Positions 12,577-25,198 are shown, counted from the first letter of the stretch. The stretch is 64,000 bases of DNA from Apostichopus japonicus (GCF_037975245.1 NC_092565.1:4775499-4839498); one strand, 5' to 3'. Notes: a model not told the origin generated them from the sequence alone. A program made the numbers and translations.

Positions 12577-13940
12577 GTGAGTAGAGTTATATTAGAAACG
12601 GGGGAGGGTAGGGAAGAGGGTGGAGGGGGGGGGAGGGATGGATATACGGACTTAATAATCGGTGTGAGCTTCCTTAGATATCCAACATTATGGGCTGATG
12701 CAGTTGTATTACATCTTATCCGTCCATCTGTCTGTCTGGTTGTGAAAACCTTTTAAGGATGATTGCAATTTGCAACTGCAAGTCGGTGAAGTCCTTCATA
12801 CAGGGGATTGCAATGAAATGTTCACATTACAGCAAAATGAAAAATTAAAAATTTTCTTAACTAATTTCAAGGCTCATCCAAAAATGAGTGCTCAAAATAA
12901 TATTTCAGTGACAAGGACTCTTTGTGTGAGATAAAATCACATGACATTTTTGTTGGGGGGGGGGCCTATTTATTGTTGGGATCACAGGGTGTCTTGTGTT
13001 GGATATGTGTTCATGCCCTGAAGTTTAATTTTAAGCAAAAACTTGTTTTCTAATGGTGTGTATCAGAAACCGTATCAACTTTGTACTCTTCCCTATTATC
13101 AAACCCATCAAGGTTTCCATTCTCAGTAGGTGGTGATCCTTTCACATAGAATCAATGAAAAGAGTTTTGATTCCTTTTTTCGAGTTGATCTTGTTGATCT
13201 TATCACAAGTTGATCTTATCACAATAACAGTGCTTGCATCCGATCTACAGTAAAGAAAAACAAACAAAGCATTTATATTACTGGATAAAAAATGGTATAT
13301 AAAATTTTAAAAAAAACTGTCCTTGAGCTGTTGGGCTATTCTTCTTCCATTTCCAATGCCTTTATAACGGACTTGAGTTATACGATATGGATGACAATAG
13401 CAAACAGTACGAGACAGTATAGTCTTTGTCATGTAATCAGAGCTTATACAATCAGCCAGCTATCCAGCCTGTATTACTTCCTGCCTATTCATGCATGTCT
13501 GTCCGTCGATTTCCTGTGAAATTTGCATTACCTGAAGTTTGGTGAAATTTTTAAATGTTTCACAAAACAGCACAACAAGTGGCATGGTTACGGCAGGTGA
13601 GGTTGCAGATATCTCTGTTTCACTTCATAAAATGGACAAGTCATTTGCTCTATACGGAATAATATTACCACCAAACTCTGCATATTTGACAAAATATTCA
13701 AATCAAAGTACATGACAGGGTAGCAAACATCACAATTGTAGCGCATTTCAGAAGTGACATCAAAACAACAAGAAAAGAGAATGATAAAATATTGTGTCAA
13801 ACAAACATATTTGGAACAGTGATTTGAGATGGGGCTTTGAACAGTCAGTTAAGAAGGTTACAAATTATTTTGTCATACGCAGCCTTTTCAATTTTATGCT
13901 GCTTTCATTTGATATGTCTTCTTTTTTTTTTCCTTTTCAG
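12577..13940 (+). other. PPP2R2 intron
   Basis: A GT-AG intron with a G-rich run near the donor (12600-12640), a G tract at 12955-12964 and a short direct repeat of the phrase ttgatcttatcacaa near 13190-13222. There is no other recognisable content. Confidence 0.85.
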
Positions 13941-14202
13941 TTTTTGAAGAACCGGAGGACCCGAGTAAGAAGTCGTTCTTTTCCGAAATCATTTCCTCAA
14001 TATCAGATGTTAGGTTTAGTCACAACGGACGTTATTTGATATCGCGCGATTATTTATCTGTAAAAGTTTGGGACATTAAAATGGATTCCACACCAGTCGA
14101 AACGTTTCCAGTTCACGAGTACCTGCGGAGTAAATTGTGTTCCCTCTACGAGAACGACTGCATCTTTGACAAGTTTGAGTGTGTATGGAACGGAACAGAT
14201 AG
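13941..14202 (+). CDS. PPP2R2: PPP2R2 coding exon, visible residues 242-327
   Basis: The acceptor ccttttcag ends at 13940. The exon is 262 nt and encodes [52 protein letters not shown] and KFECVWNG. It ends after two bases of a Ser codon at AG|GCAAGT, so the donor is GC rather than GT. No GT donor in the correct phase fits, and the join gives the expected Asp-Ser-Gly-Ile-Met-Thr-Gly-Ser. From memory, vertebrate orthologues split this stretch into exons of 170 and 92 nt. Confidence 0.95.
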
Positions 14203-15412
14203 GCAAGTTACTCTTTTTTTTACGATCAGTATGCTTTATCAGGAAGCTTCGACGGAGAAACAGAATCAACCGTCGTCGTACTTTACCTATTATAATAAAT
14301 AACAGAGATACTCAAGTTGAACAGTCTCCATCCAGAATGTTAACACATATCTTGCTCTTTCTATGAGATGCAAAGTTGTATCAGTAGAGGGGAGGTGTGG
14401 GGGGGGGAGAAAGGAGGGATACTATTTTATAACATCCTCATAAACAACTGAGTAGCAGATATGTGTTTGAGTAACTGAAAATCAAAAGCATGAGATAACT
14501 GATGCATGAATGTACTGAGACGGGATTTCCAATTCAACCTCACTTGAAGCAAGTAAATCACCAACTTGAGGTGCTTCACGAATATACTAAGAGTAGGTTT
14601 CCAAATGTTACCCCACTTTGAGGGCTCCCTCTGGAAAGCATTGCTTCTGTACTGAGCAGGACCACCCTCATTAAAGATGACAATAATAAATTTAGGGGAA
14701 TGTGTTGAGGGATGAATATTGGAGTTTCGAAATCATTTTAAACAACATATGAATGATTTCAAACTCTTAAATGCCACCTTTCAGTGGAAACTCGGCAATA
14801 GCAGGATGATGCATGTAGTAATAGAGATTCCATTGCTGAAAAGTTTGTTCCAACAAAAGTTTCATTTTGAATATTTAATGTCTACAGTACCTATCATCAC
14901 ATTAAAAATAAGACAAGGTAATTGTGCTCACAGGTACATCAAGAAACAGCCCTTGGTTTCCCTCAAGAAGTGTAGGTTATGTACAGTATGGGTTTTTTCC
15001 CACTTTTCTTGTCTGTAGTGGTGCTGTCAGCAAGCCAACTTTACTCGGTTACCAAATAAATCAATAAAAAATGAGCCCATGGTATAGATGCAAACATCTC
15101 TCCACTGTAGAAACATATGCCATGATTTGCAATGATCTGCCATGATATGGGTTATGTACCTAGATGTTAGTTATTGTTTTGGTAGGTAAATGAAGTGTTT
15201 GTGATGTTGTGATGCCGAATGCAACAGAACTGCTACTAGTATATGATGATCTTACCTATTTCAAACACTTCCATTTGTCCAGGTGTTTTTTTTTTTGACT
15301 AGCCCTTCAACCAGACCCTTCCCGTTTTCCGTGCCCCCGTCATCTTGTCTGTTTCAAATGTGAAGCCCCCCTTGACCTTTCCCATGTTTGTTCTTCCCCC
15401 CCCCCCCTGCAG
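14203..15412 (+). other. PPP2R2 intron of the GC-AG type
   Basis: The donor is gcaagt at 14203-14208, with AG before it, the strong consensus expected of GC donors. The acceptor is a C-rich tract ending ctgcag at 15407-15412. No other feature is recognised apart from a G tract near 14400. Confidence 0.88.
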
Positions 15413-15695
15413 TGGTATTATGACGGGATCCTACAACAACTTCTTCCGAATATTCGACCGTAACACCAAGCGTGACATCACCCTGGAGGCCTCCAAAGAC
15501 ACGGTAACGCCCATGCAGGTGCTGAAGCCCCGACGGGTGGGGACGGGCAACAAGAAGAGGAAGGAGGAGATCAGTGTGGACAGTCTAGATTTCAATCGCA
15601 AGATACTGCACACAGCCTGGCATCCAAAGGAGAACATCATCGCCGTGGCGGCCACGAATAACCTCTATATTTTCCAAGAGAACTTGCCTAGCTAA
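15413..15695 (+). CDS. PPP2R2: PPP2R2 last coding exon, visible residues 329-421 and stop
   Basis: The exon opens with the last base of a Ser codon and encodes [29 protein letters not shown], the basic stretch [28 protein letters not shown] and [12 protein letters not shown], then TAA at 15693-15695. Only the last few residues and the linker before the basic stretch differ clearly from vertebrate B55. It is more GC-rich than its surroundings. Confidence 0.97.
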
Positions 15696-16112
15696 AGGTA
15701 GGGGTAGGTTAGCTCGGGCAGAGTGTGCAGCAGCATTACAAGCTTCTTTTACTTTTGTTATCGTTAATAATGTACTATTGAAAAAAAAGAGTCTTTGTGT
15801 AGTTTCGCAGAGCAAGCAAAGTACATCGGGTCTGCCAGAGGCGACGAAGAGGGTGTCACCACAGACACGCCGCGAGAAGACGGAGACATCAGCGTGAAGC
15901 GAGGACGACGTCTCGGGTGCCGTAAAAAGTCAGAAAGTTTCCGGAGAGCTCGTCGAGTTCTTTTTTTCCTTTTTTTGTGTCTTTTTCATTTTTTTGCAAG
16001 AGACGAGACGGTCCGACCAAAAAAAAACTCCTTGTTATGGAACGGGGGAGTTTTGAGAGTTCCGGCTAAAGGGAGTCCATGTTTTGTATGATTATGATCA
16101 ATTTAAAATAAA
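15696..16112 (+). other. PPP2R2 3' untranslated region (inferred)
   Basis: The span from the stop codon to the first AATAAA at 16107-16112. Part of it (15820-15960) is noticeably rich in CpG. The true 3' end is not proven; further AATAAA-like hexamers occur near 19149 and 20601. Confidence 0.4.
16107..16112 (+). terminator. Candidate polyadenylation signal AATAAA for PPP2R2
   Basis: The first canonical AATAAA after the stop codon, about 410 nt downstream. Confidence 0.4.
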
Positions 16113-16892
16113 TTTAAGTTTAGGTTCGTAGAAGTTTAAACACAGACGATTCTAATCACGTCTTCCACCTTGACCGATGACAGTCTTTAGGAGATGGTTC
16201 TGATTAAATAGCATAGAATGGTCCTATTAAAAAATATGTGTAATTTGGCCAAAAGCCAACCACCAGCAGAAAGAAGGGTTTTTTTCGGTCTTTTTTTTTA
16301 GGATGAAGTTATAATTGAGCCAAGAACAATGGTTAGATTACTCTGTTTTATGTCGTAACTCTGCCAATGACAACTGTCAGACAGTTTTAGTAGATAGGGT
16401 TACCAGTGACCATCCCAAGACGGTTTGTGACCAAATTGTAGAGTCACTTTAGGTAAAGCTTGGCACTTTTGGGATTCTTTCCAAGAGAGAAAGAGATAAA
16501 ATCCATCAAACATATAAGCTCTTGTTCTGGAGGTACGTCTCACAAACATGTCAGCCAGGGAATATGTGGCAAGGAGTGATTGTCGAACTGAGCAGCATTA
16601 AATGGAAATCTAAACATTATTTCTATAGCTGTGGGTCTCATACACAAAGAGTATTCTTGTGGTTTTTCAGACTGAGAAAGCTACAGAATTTTTAATGGCA
16701 AGCAAACAGCAGCTATGTCTTCTTTTTTTGTGATGATGATAGCAACACCAATAAGTTTTTTGGTTCTTTGATTTTTGGGGCTGGTACAAATTGTTTACTT
16801 CAATGAAACTTCTGAACAAGTTAAAGTTTCAATCAAATTGTGAACAAGGGGATCTAGGTGTGTTATATGTAAAATGAGCTTCAACTTCAAAG

Positions 16893-16965
16893 CACTCATA
16901 CTTGACAGTATGAGCAGAATGGCTGAACCTTATTTATCAGATGAAGGTTAGGAACTGTTCGTACT
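16893..16965. repeat. Foldback element copy A
   Basis: The sequence starting tcaaagcactcatacttgac, then cagtatgagcag, then atcagatgaaggttaggaac and tgttcgtactg is a diverged relative of the foldback at 54427-54525. Confidence 0.5.
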
Positions 16966-17465
16966 GTGGGAATGATTGCCTTGAAGCATGATACGAGAGA
17001 GTATTAGCACTGGAAAGTTGTCCCGACTGGCCGATGAACTCACATTGGGATTTGAACATTCATGAGTGCAAGGTATAGAAAAGATTTGATAGGTTCTGTT
17101 TGTATAATCTTGTTATCTTTAGTGTCTTTGAGTTTTACATGGGGGGGGGTGCGGGGGGGAACAACTCTTTCACAGAATGACTGCAAAGCAATACAGGATG
17201 GCAGATAGACGCTCAGAATAATAAGCCTCTGCACAGTCTGTTTCCAAGACAGCAGCTAAAATGAATAAGGTTCTTGTAAAGGAGTGGAATTTGATCTCTT
17301 TAAAGCAACACGTTACAGGAGCAAACAGACAAACGCTAACTGACCATTTTTGTTTCATCCTCAGTGGTACAGCTTACAGAGAATAAATGTGGGTTCACCC
17401 AGGGAATAGTAGAGTGTACCAGTTTTTTTGTTATTTTTTAATATAAAATACTGTGGTTGCTGTGT

Positions 17466-17509
17466 GCAAAAACTGCTATATATCTTTGCCTTTGCATAGC
17501 AGTTTTTGC
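17466..17509. repeat. Perfect hairpin, 14-bp arms and 16-nt loop
   Basis: GCAAAAACTGCTAT at 17466-17479 is the exact reverse complement of ATAGCAGTTTTTGC at 17496-17509. The arms match the foldback at 7012-7092. Confidence 0.75.
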
Positions 17510-20500
17510 CCATTGTGCGTAGAACATTTTTGCGATGCGATACAGGATAAAATATTCCCCGGGTGACTCTTTGTTTGATTTCTAGTAAATGACATATATG
17601 CAATATATATTTTCTATCGCTTTAATGAGTCAACTCGGTAGGCGGTTGCTTCATGCTCTGCAAATCTCTGTATTTCCTGTCTGTAAGATAACATAATACT
17701 TGAGAACCTGTGTTAAATCCCACTTCATTGGAGGTATATATATTATTTTGAGCCCTCATGTTCTTCAGAAAGAAGTTGTTTTGTGATTCCAACTGTGTAT
17801 TTTGTATGTTGCAGTTCTGGGTCGGAACAGGTAAGGGGTGGAACAGGTCGGGTCAAGAGGTGCAAACACAAGAGTATATCACACTCTTTCATATCTTGTT
17901 CTAACAGGGTGGGATTCCCCCACCCCACCCCCCCCCACCCCTCTTTCTTTCTTAATCTGATGAGAGATATGATTAACCTGATAACTAAGTTCATTCTGTA
18001 ATGAAACTAAGAGACACTCTTTTAAGTATTTCATGAACTGACAGAGGCACAGTAAACTTGTCTAGAAGTTTAGAACCTTCCTCTCATAGGATGTTTCAAA
18101 AATTTGTACAGTGACCAGCAAGATACAATTTAGCACCCCACTGTGCTTTAGAATCTCACCTATAGATTACAACTAGTAGAAAAGGCCAGTTGGAAACTTG
18201 ATATACTTTTTCTTATCAATCCTTTTAAGTACAGTATGTTCAGTTAAAGATTTGACTCTCTTTTAACTATGGCACATCGATCTGTGACCTTTGACATCTG
18301 GCACAAAGGAAAAGGTAAAAAAAAACTATCGTCCAGGAGATCAGAAGTCGAGTACTTTGGTCTGTGCTCATCCTTTCTGTGAACTGAAGGATAATCCACT
18401 TCCAACTAATTACACGAATTAACCGTCGATCGGAACATTTTGAGCGATTCATTATCGAGTAAAACCATCAAAATAGTTTTTCTTTTCTTACTTCTTCTGA
18501 GTGAAGAATGTAATTGACATTAAGAGCACCAATGAAATTTAATGTAATGTAATTCGATTTTTTTTTTGTGGTTAGTTTGAAACTTAGTTAATCTCTACAC
18601 CAAAATGAAGTGGATAGGTTTAAAAGTCTTTGGAAATAAGTACAGATGTGGTCATTCTATAGTGAGAAATGTAACTTATAAAAACTTGTGAGAAACACCC
18701 AGGGTATAAGAAGAACATTTTCATGGGTTACAACTATCAAAGTCAAGTAAGGACGATATTTTTTTTGGGGGTTGGGATGAAGGGTGACGGGGGGGGGGGA
18801 GGGGCTGGGGAGGAGCACTGTTCCTCAGGATATTCTTCAAGAGTAGTTGAAGATTTCTGATCAAATAATTTTGTATAGTAACACAGACTGGAGTAAGTGC
18901 CATGGGCCCATTACTCATTACCATATTTTTGAAACAAATTGTTCAGAAAGAATTAATGTAATTTTTCTATGTAACTTTGTCAACCTAGAGGTTTAACTGT
19001 GTGCAGCCCATTTTTTTTCGATTTATACTTTTCTATTCATATTTGTTGTTTGGTGAATGCATATAATACACCTGAATTTTCTTTCCTCTAATGCCAACAT
19101 ACAGAGATGACCCTTTTCCTTGCAGTGTATAAACCACCAACATTTGGTGAATAAATACATTTAGTTAAAAATCAAAGTTTTTGATGGCATTATTTCGTAA
19201 TGAGTTCATATCATATTCAAATTAAACGAAAAGTATGCCTTTTTTTTTTTTATAATATCAAACGAAGAAGCAAGGTGAACTAAATATTGTTGCTCTCGCG
19301 TTTGATCTAAGTCAGTTTGATCCCATATCTTTGTCCAAATTCAGAAAATCTGATGCTTTGTCTTTGGTAATATGTGTAAGTCTTTTTCATCATAGGCTCT
19401 AAAAGAGGGATTATTTGAAATGAAATGTAATGCAATTTAGGTTGTCTGAATGGCAGCCTGTAAAATCTCTTACCAGAAATTAACAGTTGGATAGAATCCT
19501 CCAGAAAGTTGTAATTTATAAAAAAAAATATTGTAAGTAGAAAAGTAAGTATTGTATAAGCTTACTAGGTTACTAAGGTTCAAAGGTGGGGTATTGTTAA
19601 AAAAAAATGGATTATAAAATTCTGCAGCCTTAAGTTGTGCCTGGCCATTAATTGTTCCATCTTGGCTGGGAATATTTTTAATAGAGTCGTGATTACCCCG
19701 CAATAGTTTGCGTTCAACACTTGACAAGGATAATTTAATTTCAAGGGTGAGTGGGTGGGGGAGGGGGGGGGGTTGTGGTCACCTTGATGTAATATGTGGA
19801 ATGCACCTATCTCTTCAAGTTGATAATTTTTTCTTGTTATTTTGTGTCGTACATGTTGATTAGGGTCTTTTGGCTTTTTGGAATTCCACTAGACATCACT
19901 TGTTGATGATAACAAAGGTGACCCATATCACCCCCTCCCTCCCCACCCCTCAGAATAGTAAAGCAATTAGCAGTGCTTGAAACGCCGAAGACTATTGCTT
20001 AACAAACTTTGCCGAATATAGTCTGTATCTTTAGACGAAAAAAAAACCACATCCTCACAGCATTTTTTATCATGCAGATATGAATTTTTTCAAATTTTTG
20101 TGATATTTTGTATTTTGCATCTGGCAACAGCAGAATGGATGATGTCATAGGGGTACTAGACCATCCAAAATTTCTTTGTTGTGTTACTTTGTAATTTGTC
20201 AATCATTTGTCCGCAGAGTGAAAAGAATACTTCTAGAAAAGAGTTACATTTTGATGATGCTTTTTAAGTACAGAGAACGTTTGACAGCCAAGAACATTCC
20301 AAATGTATTAGGTGTCTGGGATAAATAATGAGATTATAAGGAGCCGTTATAATAACCTAAGTAATGCTTTTGAATAGCATTTGCCCAGATGACATCCCAG
20401 CTTCGCCCTTCCCCGGACCCCCAACTACTGTAATCCAAGTTCCTGGAGTGGTTGAAGGTTTAGCCAGTCAAATAGTTTCCGGATTTGTCGTCACCAGAAA

Positions 20501-22578
20501 AAATCCTTTGAAAGGCTTAGCATTGATATTGTGAATGTAACTTTCCCAAACCAACTGAGCAATTTACTAAGAAAAACTAAGATTGCAATTAATTGTTGAG
20601 AATAAAGCTTTAAAGGTTTGATGCATTATAAAGAATTGATACACATTTGCCCATAGCTATACAGGGAACATTGAATGATTGATCTGGTATTGTAATAGCA
20701 GAATGGTCTATTTGCTATGCAAATGCAAAGCTTGTTTAGCAGGCTTTGTGCATACTACCAAACCTTTTTCAGTATCTTTTGAGAAATGCAATTCATCAAC
20801 TTTCAAAACTGCTGGAAGAAAACCCAAACAAAGCGTGGGCTTTGCTATGTCATTCCCTGTATCAATCTTTGGAGATTTTGATTTCCTTCTTTGAGACTTG
20901 TAGTATTCAATGCATAGTCATACGCTACACATTATTCAATGTGTTCTTTTGTGTTCAGTGTTTGCACTGTTTGTTTTAATTTTATGGTACAACGAATAGT
21001 CTAAACTTAGGCCAACTGCAGTGAAAACAGTTGATGGAAAATGGTGCTGAATTTGTGTATGATAATAAACCTTTCACAGGAAAGTAAACATTGCAACACC
21101 AAGGTAGTGGAAGTTTTTTCCCTGCAGTCAATACATTTTTGACATTGTGATTAGAATGCTATCCAGTTTGCTCAACCTTTTTCGAACTAAGTACGCAGAC
21201 TATCGGCCCTGATCACCAAAAGTTGGTCACAAAACTTTTGAACAGAGAATTTTGTGTACAGTTTTCTGAAGTTTCCCGACAAAGATCAATTTTTTTTCAT
21301 TTTTTTATCTAACATCAAGTTAATAGACCAAGCAATTTTTTGTGAGCATCAATCCTGATTGGTGGAGATCGGGTGGGTCCTGACGCAAGTCCTCACATGG
21401 AAGATTGCTGTTCGCCAGTTTTTTGACGTTTCAATACAAAGTGTCATTGAAATATATGATCATTACAGTCAAGGGCATATAGGTAACACTGATTGGTTAT
21501 TGTTAGCACGAATTTTTTTGTTAGTCTTGATGCCTTGGTGGTTAAGCAGATCGGGTGTAACTATGAGTGGTTTCCATGACTACCGATGTGTAGTTTCCAT
21601 GACTACCGATTTGTGACCTTGGTTCAAATTAATCATTGGCTTGCGTTTATTAAAACTGTTTGGCACAGTGCACTTTTTCCACCTTCCCTTCCGAGTTGTG
21701 GGCCTGTCGCCGCCAATGGAATTTACGTTTGCTCTAAGGTTGTGGTCGGACAACCTTGGAGACTGTTGTTGCCATGGTGATAATTATTGTTTCATGGGGG
21801 GATTAAGTCTAAAATGTTTCTCCGGCGAATCAGCCGGGGAGGATCACAGAGGAGGGTACATAACTTGTCAACGAATAGAAAAATTTGAATGGTATAAAAA
21901 CCGGAGAGATATTTGGCCTGATCAACCATTTTCTATTCTCTGATGATTCTCAAATGATTAGAATATTAGAAGGGTTGACAGTGAACCGAAGATATTGGGT
22001 TTCAGCTGTCGTCTAGCATATCTTTGAGGATTTTTTTCATTTCCATGTTATTATTGTTCAGCACTCTTTGCACGATTTAATACATCACCAATATATATTT
22101 TTTTAGTTGATAACTGTATAGTGTGACTGCTGTAGGATGGAATCATTTACCGTTGGTTGGAAGGCAACCTGGCTGTTTGTGACAGACGCGTTTATGGAAA
22201 GAAGAAGGGGGAATAAAGGTTATGTAAACTTCTAAGGACCTCTATTGGCAAAGTGCTTAGTTTGTGAATTTATTGTGTTTTTGTAAATTCAAGCCAACAG
22301 ATATGTTGTAAAATTAACATATGATACTAGTCTTTGGGTACTGATTTCATGTCAGGAAAAGAATTAAAGGATCGAAAACTATCAGCTGTGTCAGAAACTT
22401 GTGGCATTTCTCTGGTCTTTTGTGTTATATCTTTATCACTGCTGTTTGCATCCCTCCCCCAACCCACTCTCCCCACCCCCTCCCCCACCCCCTCCTTTTG
22501 TTTGTACCTTCGCCATGGTGACGTTCACAAAGAATGGACTATATTCGTAATTATTTAATCTTACCGACAAGATCAGAT

Positions 22579-22779
22579 ATCTACGGTGGACCTGAAGGGA
22601 CACGTGAGATGTATGATAATGCCACAACACGGCAAAACAAAATGCATAGTTTTGGCTCAACTTTCTGCGTCAAATGAACATTTACACGAATACGACGTAC
22701 AAATTTTTCGAGATCGTTTTAAAGAGTCTTTAAGAGAAGTACGGTAATCTCGTGGGGTCCCTTCGAGACCACCGTAGAT
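22579..22779. mobile_element. MITE-like element with about 33-bp terminal inverted repeats
   Basis: The left end starts ATCTACGGTGGACCTGAAGG. The right end, reverse complemented, starts ATCTACGGTGGTCTCGAAGG, and the match continues to about 33 bp with a few mismatches (22579-22610 against 22747-22779). The interior of about 135 bp has no coding sequence. No clear target-site duplication is seen next to the ends. This is a non-autonomous inverted-repeat element of unknown family. Confidence 0.7.
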
Positions 22780-22854
22780 GTGTTGTCGTTTTGACTCGTT
22801 TCGCTGTCATACGCAGAGCTGTATATTTATTCACAAACGGCTCTGGCTATACTG

Positions 22855-22882
22855 TTTAGTACCTCGACAACGAGGTACTAAA
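22855..22882. repeat. Perfect 12-bp palindrome with 4-nt loop
   Basis: TTTAGTACCTCG, then ACAA, then CGAGGTACTAAA. The arms match exactly and can form a tight stem-loop. Confidence 0.85.
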
Positions 22883-24129
22883 TTGTCTCCTGATAACGGA
22901 CAAAAGGTACAAATTCTCAGAGCATGAACAACGTAAGTCGTAGGGCATTCACACTTGACAATTGCGAATATCTACTAACACTTTTGAAGCACTCGCCTGA
23001 TAGTTCTAACCAATCCAACTTCATCCAAAGTCAATGACGAGTCCTCAATTAGAAGGGGGGGGGGGGGGAGGGCGGAACAGCTCCGTGGTGGAAAATATTT
23101 TGCATCTGACATGAAAATGCTGGTTAAAAGTTTAGTATTTTCTGTCGTTTTTAAATTTCTGACGTATTAACTGAATGTAATATTGATAATCATTAGGAAT
23201 TATGGGTAACATATATTTGCTGGGGAAACATCTAACTATATATTCCTCCAGTCAGAACCTATTGAACTAGTTTCAATTCCCCCAGGATCTTCAAGACAAA
23301 TATACATTTGCATACCATGGTTTTCTATAGTCGTTTTTACAGTGCGTGCTTTAAAGAGGTGTGAACTTTTCAAATGATGTCATTGGGCTTCCCCTTTTAG
23401 TTACCAAATATCGCCGGACACTTTAAAACAGACCATATCAACATAGTTGACAGGGAGTGTTATGGGTGAGACTATTATCGTTTAACGTCACCCTACTGTA
23501 TTGCAGGTAGCTATAGAAACCATATAGCTGTGATTCTATTGTTGCAGTATTTCACACTAAGAGTGGTCACAATTATTCATTTAGACTCGTTAAGTGAGTC
23601 TTGGCAATTCATGGTTCAACAATTACAGTATTTTGGTGGGGGGGGGGGGGGCTCAAAAACATCGTTTGATTCAAGGTCGGGGAGGATAGCCGAATTAAAC
23701 TCTAGGAACATCACGAACTCGCCTTATTTTCAAATCCAGCCATATGGTCAAGATTTTTTTTAAATTGATCACCATTGTCGAAAAATCACGTCTCGAGCTG
23801 TCTAGAAAATTGAACTGGCGTGAGTCAAATTTTGTTTTGCCTGTTTGTAGTATACGAATCAAGATTTTGGAATTATTTTATAATCTACTAAATTGTTAAT
23901 TTAACGATTAAAAGACTGGTTTACAGTCTTGTATCAAGATCAAAGCCTCTTTCACACGTACCGGTTTTCAACAGCTGCGACCACTGGTATAACAAGTGAC
24001 ACCAACAGTTGCTCTCGTTCCCATAGAGTGCGCCACATATGCGCGTCCCCTACCAGAGAATACCCAACATGGGCTATTCAAAGCTTACCGTACCTTAACA
24101 AGGGCTCACGTGCGCTTATCCACATGGAC

Positions 24130-24440
24130 GAAGGCAGGCGCGTAGCCAAGGGGGGGGGGGGGGTCGAAGGGGCGACCGCCCCCCCCTTGAGCTTTTTTTT
24201 ATGTATTTTTTTTTATGATATAACGAACGAACCGATGGCACGGTTAGATCTTAATTGTCATTTACATTAGCATTTTATTTCCAGAAATTTGACATTGTCC
24301 ATTTTGAAAAACGAAAAAAATTGGCAACAAACTTTACAGCATTTTTGTATTCCTTCCTACAGTGGCTCCATCTTATTGAGTAAAAGACTTCTGTTGCTTT
24401 CTGTGGAGGTCAAAGGTCATTTCAGCTCAGCAGAGGTCAA
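24130..24440. repeat. Repeat remnants: G-tract 'GCGCGTAGCC' end and an AGGTCA-bearing piece
   Basis: aggcgcgtagccaag followed by a G tract and then a C tract (24132-24187) resembles the G-tract ends of the element at 31643. At 24401-24440, ctgtggaggtcaaaggtcat then agaggtcaaag matches pieces at 58970-59007 and 61525-61555. Boundaries are unclear. Confidence 0.4.
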
Positions 24441-25198
24441 AGTATGTAAAGCAAAAACAAGTGCTCTATATATTAACAGTTGGGCTATGTGATGCAAGTG
24501 TATGTTGATACAATGTTTAATAAATTCAATCAACTTTATCTATAAACCTTATTAAGTTTACTTCAATCTTATCTTTAACAATATTACATAATACTTACCT
24601 ACTGCATTATTGGGGGTTATTTTCCATGAAACATTCGACGTGCCTATGTCGGGATGCGGTCATTTCAACGCGTATGGATGACACCTCGTAACGAAACTTT
24701 TAGGACGCCGTCACTAACTGTTGTTATTTATCACATTGTATGTATACGGAATTTGGAAATGACACGAAATTGAGAAGTAGTCTAAATAATCGCAAAACAT
24801 CTCACAATCTAGCTTACAACATTCTTAATGGCAATAAAATCTCATGACGAATTTACCATTATCAATGCTTACCTATCAAATTGTTAACTTATACGTATCT
24901 CCATGCTAACTTTCCTGCTAACTGTATAGTTACCTATTATTGATTCCGAATGCAACGAGCCGTGCATGGTACCTAACTTCTTGTACTATATTTAAGTAGT
25001 TCAAGTGTTGTCCTATACTTTGTATTTAATGATGATAATAATCAGCAGTATATTTTTACAACGCTTAAGCGACCACAAATGTCGGCTGGCTTCCAATTTA
25101 AACATTTGAATTCAAATTTGGAATCTTTTTATTTAGAAAGTCATTTCAGATGGGAAAACCGTAGGTTGCTCTTCGATGAAAAACCCACCCTAATATGA

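Larger units (their letters stand above)
7708..16112 (+). other. PPP2R2: PPP2R2 gene, B55 regulatory subunit of protein phosphatase 2A (5' end missing)
   Basis: Six consecutive exons (7708-7805, 9663-9828, 10165-10455, 12412-12576, 13941-14202, 15413-15695) join in frame with compatible phases. They encode 421 residues that align end to end with B55 proteins (human PPP2R2A, about 447 residues; Drosophila twins). About 26 N-terminal residues and one base of the first visible codon must come from an exon outside the window. Landmarks in order: [21 protein letters not shown], the first propeller blade; [16 protein letters not shown] and [26 protein letters not shown], which in human B55 alpha carries an acidic substrate-contact residue; [51 protein letters not shown] near the C terminus. 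B55 folds as a seven-bladed WD40 propeller, docks on the PP2A scaffold subunit and selects substrates, for example in mitotic exit. I cannot tell which vertebrate paralogue it resembles most; invertebrates usually have one copy. Confidence 0.97.
16113..22578. other. Intergenic AT-rich DNA
   Basis: No gene is recognised. It holds a foldback copy at 16893-16965, a hairpin at 17466-17509, C or G homopolymer tracts (17140, 17920, 18790, 19755) and a 24-bp two-copy direct repeat at 21569-21617 (the phrase gtttccatgactaccgat). Short open frames here show no family motif. Confidence 0.5.

Noticed and set aside
15795-16091. 98-codon frame after the PPP2R2 stop
   Set aside because: It lies in the inferred 3' UTR with stops between it and the CDS and no recognisable domain.
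21641-21943. 100-codon plus-strand frame
   Set aside because: Chance frame without motif, splice support or conservation signal.
23929-24270. 113-codon plus-strand frame
   Set aside because: It crosses G and C tracts of a repeat; no family resemblance.
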